A stretch of 64,000 nt of DNA. It comes from Haemonchus contortus (Eukaryota > Nematoda > Chromadorea > Rhabditida > Trichostrongylidae). The notes beneath the pieces are model-generated. The model had not been told where the DNA came from, searched no databases, and saw nothing but the letters and a program-made list of their open reading frames with translations. The stretch covers positions 8,201,374-8,265,373 of the forward strand of contig LS997567.1 in assembly GCA_000469685.2 (NCBI GenBank). Reading direction: 5' to 3'. Made by a program: the position numbers and the translations under genes. How positions within the stretch are numbered: position 1 is the stretch's first letter; each line of letters opens with the position of its first letter. Below are positions 57,159-64,000 of the stretch, one piece after another.

Positions 57159-57841
57159 GCTTTGTTCGCCGTCAATATTCGTGTGCGTCCACCTCTGTAT
57201 GAAGCATACAGCCGACTAATCTCTGAGACACTATAACGCCTTATACTTTGAAGTGACAATTGTGGTTCTAAACTTAGAACCTCCAAGTACATTGCAATGA
57301 ATGAGAGCCCATAAATTTGGGACACTGCCTTTTTGACTGGTTTTGATGAAACGTGCATCATCTACTATCATAAAACTGATTATATGCAAGTACAGGTGAA
57401 AACGAATGATGAAGATCGCTGCGCCCAACAATTCTGGGAACTACGGAAGGCATTAAATGCCGAAGGCTCGCAGAAAAATCTGAACTCAAGGACCCAGAGG
57501 AACGCTCCTATAGAACATGATCGGGTAAAGCTCAGAGATAGCAAGGCCAAAAAAGAGACTGAGAGCCAAGTTTATCATGTGTAGAAGAACATGACCTTAC
57601 GTGTGGTGTAAAACGTTTTATGGGACGGACGAGTTACGTCCAATTAAAAGGACATCATGCCCTAACGCTAACACGGCATTTAACATTGCATCAATAACTT
57701 TCAGTCGAAAAAACCTTCGGATCATCTTCAATGAAAAATACAGGTACCGCAAATTACTATGATAGCCAGCCGCCATCTAGCGCTTTTGTTGGTTTTCAAC
57801 TTGAAGTGTGTCTCAATTGAGTGATTGTTCCTCACATTTGT

Positions 57842-58262
57842 AGGCACAATTCACAATGATTTTGAGGTAGCCTTTCTAGAAGCAAGAAAGTTCAGCACGA
57901 AGAAGAAAACCTATTAAGAGGGTTGTGCGAGTTCACGTGACGAAAACGGCATGGAAAGGGTATTCGGACAGGAATTAAGTCGTTGCTGTTGCGTAAAGAG
58001 CTAGCTACAATATGCCTAAAAGGTTCAAAATAGCCTTCTATTTTCGTTATAGTTCACATCTAGTTAATTAAATTTTCCATCTTGAAAGGTGGCAGCCTTT
58101 ACAACGCCGTCCACCTCTGAATGTGACATATAGCCGATTAATCTGGACCATTATCATGCCTTATATATACGGGTTCCCGACCTGACCGAGCTACAAATGA
58201 CAGAACCACAGACTCACCCTGAGAAGATTTATCAGACAACATTTTATCGTAAACTTTGCCTT
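57842..58262. mobile_element. MITE-3-like element
   Basis: Left end AGGCACAATTCACAATGATT and right end TTTTATCGTAAACTTTGCCT form degenerate inverted repeats; interior GAGGTAGCC and ACGAAAACGGCATGGAAAGG resembles the unit A/B elements. Confidence 0.55.
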
Positions 58263-58699
58263 CTTCGATACTAGTTAATGAATAACTGCCACTTCGATGT
58301 GCATTTTTGATTTCTCATTACCAGCTTTTCCCCACAAAGTATTCCACCACTGTCTCGTAGAGGATATACACGAAATTGGGACAGAAAGTAATGAGAAGCT
58401 ATGAGATATGGCTGGAACGGCCAAGCAACAAAGAGGTGGAAGTAACTTGATTTTCTATACGTTCGCAAAACCAATCTGCTATGTGTTCTTGTAGAAGAAA
58501 CATGCCGTGTTCGTTATCTCACTGAGTGATGGGCCAGAAGAGGGTACGGACGAGCTAGCGGGATCGAGTCCAGTAGATATGTCTCGAACCCAAAGAGTCG
58601 TAAAGTCGAAGTTTCTATTTTTATTGAGCGCTGATAGCCTTTGTTGGGAGAACAGCCACAGGTTAGGGTTTGAGATCATCGTGGAGGTCGTAGCTTGAG

Positions 58700-58866
58700 C
58701 GTGATTGTGATTAGCAAAGCTCTTAGGACAGTCTCACCAGGTTGGCGATTCATGGACAAAACTTCAGTCTCGGACGGAACTCCAACCCGTACTTGTTCTT
58801 AACGGTCGCCGTGCTCTATCCCTTATACTACCGAGACCGCGCTTGCCGTCGCCTTCTTAATGGCTT
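58700..58866 (-). mobile_element. SINE-2 (tRNA-like) left arm
   Basis: The tRNA-like part (58767-58837, minus) has a perfect 7-bp acceptor stem GTCTCGG/CCGAGAC, an A box (GTATAAGGGATAGAGCAC) and a foldable T arm. It is the inverted partner of 60611-60795 with a Tc1 element between them. Confidence 0.6.
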
Positions 58867-58867
58867 A

Positions 58868-60446
58868 CAGTGCGTTTCATAATTATAAGGTCACCCCAGA
58901 TTTTTGCGGTTCTGGAGAAAGCAGCCGGAATGGAATTTTTTGGCAAACACAGGAAGATTCCTCGTTACAATGTAATTCCGTACTCAAATTTTGGCCGCAA
59001 TATCCTTCACCTCAAATTTTTTACGATTTTTTTTAAGATAGTGTCGGCTTTTGCACCGTTTCATAATTATAAGGTCACCCTGAGAAAGTAAATGATTCAT
59101 CAATGTTAATCGCATATGTACAACAGTTAAGAATCTATGGCTCCTCCTTGTTTAAAAGCAATATCAAAGAGCCTGCCTGGCATACTAGAAACTGAGTTTT
59201 GAAAAGTTCCTCATCGATTGCTCTCTATGCTTCGATGATCGCCCGGTTCAGCTCTTCTGTGCTCTGGAACTGACAGTTATTCGCATAAACCTGTCTGAAT
59301 ATCATGTCCCAGATATGTTCCATCCGACTGAGGTCGGGACTGCAGGCTGGCCATGGTAGGACCCTTATTTATTGGCATTGCAGCCACTCATCCGCTGCAC
59401 GGCTCACATGAATGGAAGAGTTTTCTTGTTACAAGACATAGTTTAGATGACGGCGATGGCATAGAAAGGGTACTAGATGATGCTCCAAGACGTTCTGGTA
59501 ATCTTGCAATACATACTGCAGCTCACGACAGGTAGATCCAACACGACATCATTGCAGAATGCACCCCACACCATAACTTCCTCCACCGAAACTGCGACGG
59601 CTGAAGTAGACTGGTTCCTTCCTCGAGTCGCGTTAGTACCGCTTGTTTCCGTCAGGTTGAATTTCTTTTCATCCAAAAAGACGACCTGAGTAGGAATTAT
59701 TCAGCTCTATGATGAGATTTCGATGCAGATCAACCTTTGCCCAATCTCTCCCTAGGTTCATCTTTGCAAATCCGAGTCGAGCCTCTTTGTGACGATCGGT
59801 GATTCGTGGCACCTTCTCCATTGCTTGCCTGGTGATGTTCTCGCATCTTCTCACTGCTCTCCAGACTGTAGTTTTCAACACAGAGAGGTTTAATTCCGAT
59901 CGGATCTGGTTCAAGGAGGACGTACTGTTAGAAACAATCCTCAGAATTTTCCGCTCGTCACGGGTAGTAATCTTTCATGGGTGTCCACAGTCGGTGCTAT
60001 ATCTAACGACATGAGGACTCTCTAGAAATCTCCGAATAGACCAAGGGGATCTCTCTATTTGCCTGGAAATGGCTCGAGTACGGAGCCCACCTTCATGATG
60101 AGCCTTCTCATCAGAGGAAAGCAGATGACCACGAGCCATGTTGACAGTCAGGTTTAGAAGTGCTTTTGCTACACATGCTTACCTTTACAAGTATCTTCAA
60201 ACAGGAAATTTCCTCTCTTTCGTCAATAATTGTTCACTTTCTCGGGGTGACCTTATAATTATGAAACGGTGCAAAAACCGATAAACTGTTCTAAAAAGGT
60301 TCAGAAGAATGCAGCAGCGGCTAAGAAACGGATACCTAGGTTATTCGTGCTGGGGAATCTGTTCATGATGCTAGAAAAAATCCTTAATGATTACTTTTTC
60401 TGAAAGTGCAAAATTGAGGGTGACCTTATAATTATGAAACGCACTG
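58868..60446 (-). mobile_element. Tc1-like element, 1579 bp, with IR/DR-type ends
   Basis: Flanked by TA. Outer inverted repeats CAGTGCGTTTCATAATTATA continuing AGGTCACCC; a second copy of TTTCATAATTATAAGGTCAC lies inside each end (59060 and 60246), giving ~200-bp ends with two direct repeats each, the IR/DR layout of several Tc1 relatives. Single minus-strand transposase. Confidence 0.93.
59135..60139 (-). pseudogene. Tc1-like transposase, decayed
   Basis: Start ATG at 60139: MARGHLLSSDEKAHHEG, then ISRQIERSPWSIRRFLESPH (paired-like HTH), LNQIRSELNLSVLKTTVWRA (second HTH), NITRQAMEKVPRITDRHKEA. Catalytic core in a shifted frame: DEKKFNLTETSG (first D), VMVWGAF, and DLSRMEHIW carrying the final E; the second D is not recognisable. 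Ends LLLNKEEP stop at 59135. At least two frameshifts. Confidence 0.88.
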
Positions 60447-60609
60447 TATATGCCATAGCTTATCAGCACTCACACGTTCGGCGTGTTGAGCGGGTCGGCC
60501 AATATCAGCATAGCACCGACAAGCTGTAAGCTTTACGTGATATAACTTGTTTTGACTTGATTCTTGTGAATGCTGACGCTGTGTGAGTGCTGATAAGCTA
60601 TAGCATATA
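60447..60609. mobile_element. 163-bp TA-type MITE
   Basis: 29-bp terminal inverted repeats starting TATATGCCATAGCTTATCAG with one mismatch between arms. Shares its terminal TA with the right end of the Tc1 element, so one inserted exactly at the other's edge. Confidence 0.75.
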
Positions 60610-60610
60610 A

Positions 60611-60795
60611 ACCATTAAGAAGGCGAGGGCAAACGGGGTCTCGGTAGTGTAAGGGGTAGAGCACGGTGCCAGTAAAGCACAAGCATGGGTTCATTTCCCG
60701 TCCGAGACTAAAGTTTTGTCCATAAATCGCCGACCTTGTGAGACTTTCGCATCGTGTACTGCGGCGATATAACAGCAGTTAACAAAACATCAAGT
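60611..60795 (+). mobile_element. SINE-2 (tRNA-like) right arm
   Basis: The tRNA-like part is 60638-60708: acceptor GTCTCGG/CCGAGAC, D stem GTGT/GCAC, anticodon stem GTGC/GCAC with 7-nt loop CAGTAAA, T arm ATGGG-TTCATTT-CCCGT. Position 33 is A instead of U, which argues against a working tRNA. It has a shared 3' body (TTTTGTCCATAAATCGCC). Confidence 0.6.
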
Positions 60796-60799
60796 CAAA

Positions 60800-61070
60800 A
60801 CACACTCCTAGGACATTTTAGGTGAAGGCCAGCTGTAGTGATTCCTGTGTAGCCGCTGGACGTCGGAAGAGAGTAGGAAGAAGTATTTATTGCGAGTGCA
60901 TGGCCCTTTATAGGCCAACACAAACAATAACAATTGGATCACTTTTATAATTGTTTCGGTGGTTAATTTTTCTCGTTCATAGACATCAACTTGGCTCAAT
61001 GTGGGTTGATAATAGAGGATTCTCTATACTCCGCGGCGGGCTGTGTTGCTGACGTAGACCGCTGAAATTC
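60800..61070 (-). other. possible LTR of the BEL/Pao remnant
   Basis: On the minus strand, after the last stop, comes TATAAAGGG (60904-60912 complement) followed ~20 nt later by AATAAA (60886-60891 complement), a promoter-then-polyA order as found in LTRs. No second copy is present in the window to prove it. Confidence 0.3.
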
Positions 61071-61083
61071 TCCGATTCATTAT

Positions 61084-62064
61084 TCAGTTTTGTTGTGAAT
61101 TGAGCCGCCCCCAGGTTGGTGATGTATTCCTGTTCCATTGCGTTGTCTGGCAATTTCTCTGGTTGAATTTCACTCTGATCGTGTCAGTTCGTCGTGGCCT
61201 GGGGCTGTAACGGCAACTGTGCCTTACTTGTGAGTTCTCCCGCCTCCTGCTGTTGTCGACGATTGGTGATTCGTCTGTATCTTCGTCAACTGAAGAAGCT
61301 TCAGTTTCGGAGTCCGGCTCTTCCGATGAAGCCTCTACTGAAAAAGGAACTTCGCTTTCGTTTTCTGATGCAGATAAAGAGCTCGAGGATTTCTGGTCGT
61401 CATCATCATCTTTTATCACATAACTTTTGCGAACCGCATTTTGATCACTTCGTCGTACGGCATCGCCAAAATCCGGCTCAGCTCTCTTCAGAGGCTTAGA
61501 TTTAATGTTTTTGGATTTGATGACTTTCTTCTTCTTCTTCAGTTTTTTAGTGGGTGGCTCAGGAGCGTTCTCCGATCCACCTTCATCGCTAGTATTTCCG
61601 AAATTTTCCCATATCTCGTCGTCCTGTTCAGGAGGATTTCGCGTTTTTCTTATCCTCTTTCATCTCGCTGGCATTTTCTTTGCTGGAGGCCGATTCTTTG
61701 TTTCTTCTTGCTTCATATTTGCCCATGAATCACTTTTCTTGCAGATTGAGCTTGGCTGTACATTTTGTTCAGCTTCTTCCGATGGTTCAGCTGTAGGAAT
61801 ACTCTTAGCTCCTTTGGCATTTTCTCGAAGTTCTTCTGAGGCAGAAGTCTCACTGTTGCAATCCTCTCTTTTCACTCTGGACTCCGAAGGCCTTTGTTCC
61901 ATGCGCGGCTTCTTCTTTTCCTGCCCGTAAAATTCTTTCTTTGCAGGTGGCCTTCGTCCACCCTGCGAATTCTTCTCGTCGTTTTCAGGTTCGTATTTCA
62001 TGGGAGCTCTACGTTTTTGAGGTTCTTTGTCATGCTTTATTTCAGCTGCGGGACCTTGAAGCAT
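61084..62064 (-). pseudogene. charged low-complexity retroelement coding remnant
   Basis: Minus-strand frames rich in Lys/Glu/Ser: KRRAPMKYEPENDEKN, PPAKKEFYGQEKKKPRM, then (61419-61084) DDDDDQKSSSSLSASENES, EASSVDEDTDESP and Arg-rich SCRYSPRPRRTDTIRVKFN before a stop. Position behind the DUF1758-like part suggests the tail of the same element (inference). Could alternatively be an unrelated nuclear-type protein remnant. Confidence 0.4.
61945..62010 (-). other. Lys/Arg-rich block inside the retroelement remnant
   Basis: Encodes GGRRPPAKKEFYGQ-type sequence on the minus strand; a basic stretch that would act as a nucleic-acid-binding or nuclear-targeting patch if expressed (inference). Confidence 0.2.
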
Positions 62065-62273
62065 GATACTGTTTGGCTCAGCCTTCTTCTTGGTTGGCTC
62101 CTTTTGGGCCTTCTTCTAATTTTTGGCAGGTTCCTTAACATTTGGCACCTTTCCGTTCTTCTTCATTGGTCCTGTCTTGGGAGCCACAACCTCTGAAGGT
62201 AGTGACTCCTGTGTTACTTGAGAGCTTCTGCGCGAAGCAACCATTCCTTGAAATATTGGGTCTAAACCATTCG

Positions 62274-62809
62274 TTAGTCGTCGCTCTTCTGATGCAGGAC
62301 CCGTGAATTCGTGGGTTCCATTTCTCTCAAATTCACAGAATTGTTCCCATGCTTGCTGTGCTTCCTGCTGAGACGGCAGTTCTTCTTGTGTGTTTGTCTT
62401 TTGGACAGTCCGGACAGGGATTTCTCATGGTTAGTTACTTGTGCGCTGTTTCGTCCTGTTATGAGATATCCTAATCTGGATGGAATCAGTTTAAGTCCAG
62501 ACGGTAATGTATATTCTGACTTCAATCCAACATCAAGAACTGAAAGGAGGTCGGCACATCCAAGAAGAACCGCTGGTTGGAGTTTTTTGATGGATGGGTC
62601 AATGGACAATGAATGTTGTCTTCCATGCGAAATTTCTTGTCTTCGGTGCTGAGGCTGCTACGCTTCAGTGGTGTTGTGATTGTGTCGATGCGGGTGACGG
62701 TGAATGCATGCTGGGTTCCTTCCATGTCCCACCTTCTGAGAACTGTGTTGGTAGAGGTCTTTTTCATTAGCTTACTCGAGCCAAACGTGTTGATTTCTAA
62801 TCTAGCCAT
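62274..62809 (-). pseudogene. BEL/Pao-type retrotransposon protease-region remnant
   Basis: Two overlapping minus-strand frames. One carries RLEINTFGSSKLMKK and VLRRWDMEGT; the other PAVLLGCADLLSVLD, LPSGLKLIPSRLGYLITG. These are the order and motifs of the DUF1758 aspartyl-protease-like domain of BEL/Pao polyproteins, from memory of the family. The two frames show it is broken; no reverse transcriptase or integrase is visible. Confidence 0.55.
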
Positions 62810-62845
62810 ACCCAGCGTATTGCTCTATACCGTAAGGCGATCTAG

Positions 62846-63483
62846 ATCTTTAAGGCACTCACTACAAAGGATACAAATGTTCTTGTTCGTGCATATAAGT
62901 CCTATGTCCGTTCACTAGTGGAAAGCGGGACCGTCGTTTTTTGCCCCAATAAAATGAAAAACATTACGTTGCTAGAAAGGGTTCAGAACAATTTTACTCG
63001 GAAAATTCTAGTTCGCTGGGGAGGTTTTCTGTCTTCCGAAATTCCTAAGGCCATAGTGAGTAAAAAATATTTCAGTCTTCCTTCACTACAGTCTAGGCGC
63101 AAGCTCTTTGACTTGTACATGATACACAAATTGCTGACAGGCGAATCCGCGGTCAATTTTTCGGACTTCTACTCATTGATTCTTTCCAAAACAAGGGGTA
63201 GTTAGCTCAAATTGTCCTTTTCTAGGCCCAAACTAACCATAAGAAGAAACTTTTTCACCGTAAGGGCTGGTCTTGCATACTTGCAAACCAGCAGGGCTTC
63301 TAGCATCCAAGGCTATCTGAGCTCCTTCAAACGGGCAGTTGGTAAAATATTTTAAAAGCATAGTTGTCACTTTCTGCTCTCAGAATTTGCTGTTCTATCG
63401 TAATGTGCTGTGTTGCTGTCGTTGTTGATGTTTTCCTTCTCGACGCTGTCTTATAAGGCGTATATGATAAATAAAATAAAATA
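62846..63483 (+). pseudogene. CR1/Jockey-group non-LTR retrotransposon, second 3' fragment
   Basis: Begins ALTTKDTNVLVRAYKSYVRS and SLVESGTVVFCPNK, with LLERVQNNFTRKILVRW, clearly related to the 3.3 kb fragment but diverged, with a stop after KTRGS at 63203. Ends in an AAATAAAATAAAATAAT tail near 63465-63483. Confidence 0.75.
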
Positions 63484-63489
63484 ATATTT

Positions 63490-64000
63490 CTGCTTCAGCT
63501 GCTCTCTCTGTTGCGATGGTAATGCGCTCCAAGGACAATATTGTTTTACGGTAATGAGGATAGATTTTCTCGTGGAATTAACTCGTCATTATATTCCGTT
63601 TGAAATCTAGGGCAGAATCCTGTACATTGTTTTTAATCCATCTGCTGTTTCAATAGCTGATGAACAGAATTAACAAGTCCGTTATGCTCGGCTTAGTGAG
63701 TAGCGTTGCCCTTTAACATGGTTCACTGGTGGTCCTGTGCGGAACGACACCTATTATGCCGTCCTTCACAATTGTCGGGAAATCGCGAATTTTGGGTTTC
63801 TCAAAATATCGGCCTGATCGTTCGAACTACTTTACTTTTCTGGTGTGAATTTACTTTTTTTCGTGATTTCATCAAATTTAGATCAAATATTATAATAATA
63901 ATCAGGTTCTTCAAGAGTGGCTTGCATAGTTCATCTTATTGCTATTTTAATCGGTTATTTTTAGTTGTTTGCAGACTCTCCTCACCTTCTAATTATTCAG
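63490..64000. other. no gene recognised at the window end
   Basis: AT-rich with TTCTTCAAGAGTGGCTTGC at 63907; one MITE-3-like end (CGTCCTTCACAATTGTCGGG) near 63760. Any gene continuing beyond the window cannot be judged. Confidence 0.5.

Noticed and set aside
60638..60708. Possible functional tRNA gene (Tyr-like GTA in the loop)
   Set aside because: Position 33 is A rather than U, the anticodon stem has four pairs, and inverted and partial copies with a shared 3' body make it a SINE head.
61194..62196. Several + strand frames of 95-140 codons
   Set aside because: They are antisense shadows of the minus-strand charged retroelement frames; no motif.

Overview
The window is a stretch of nematode chromosome, most likely from a strongylid (clade V, hookworm-like) worm. 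The evidence is one multi-exon gene with nematode TTTTCAG-type acceptors whose product matches Caenorhabditis MEC-2/stomatin exon by exon, very large repeat-filled introns, and nematode-type transposons (RTE, CR1/Jockey-group, Penelope-like, BEL/Pao, Tc1/mariner, Mutator-like MITEs, tRNA-derived SINEs). No complete second protein-coding gene could be supported.

Layout. 1-18 kb is intergenic or upstream: a MITE, a ~700 bp TATTA-type satellite ending against a non-LTR retrotransposon 3' fragment (2.56-4.03 kb), five tRNA-derived SINE copies, and a complete DD37D-type Tc/mariner element (13.28-14.58 kb). 18.4-52 kb is the mec-2-like gene on the + strand: 14 exons with consistent splice phases, summing to 3297 nt (1098 residues plus stop). 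Exons 1-10 (18.4-28.5 kb) encode the N-terminus, membrane hairpin and PHB/SPFH domain. Intron 10 is ~20 kb and contains an ~8.3 kb direct tandem duplication (31.37-39.68 and 39.69-48.02 kb), each unit carrying a decayed RTE retrotransposon, nested MITEs and a ~290 bp fold-back palindrome. Exons 11-13 (48.5-49.3 kb) encode the conserved MEC-2 C-terminal region, and exon 14 (50.04-51.95 kb) is a single 1.9 kb exon encoding a ~636-residue Ser-rich, acidic, probably disordered tail. 52-64 kb is again intergenic repeat: MITEs, a Penelope-like GIY-YIG fragment with a hammerhead-like motif, a Tc1 element with IR/DR ends between inverted tRNA-like SINE copies, a BEL/Pao remnant, and a second CR1/Jockey-group fragment.

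Most distinctive observations: (i) intron 3 carries an exact 36-nt copy of the exon-4/5' splice-site junction fused to its own reverse complement, a template-switch signature that also creates a 21-nt perfect antisense to the exon-4 5' splice site; (ii) the duplicated intronic unit gives reciprocal filled and empty sites for a MITE family; (iii) two unrelated MITE families both make 9-bp target-site duplications, eight independent insertions in all; (iv) a Penelope-like endonuclease remnant is followed by a CTGACGA...GAAAC hammerhead-like core, and a second such core has been interrupted by a MITE. All calls come from reading the sequence and recognising families; no alignment or database search was run.
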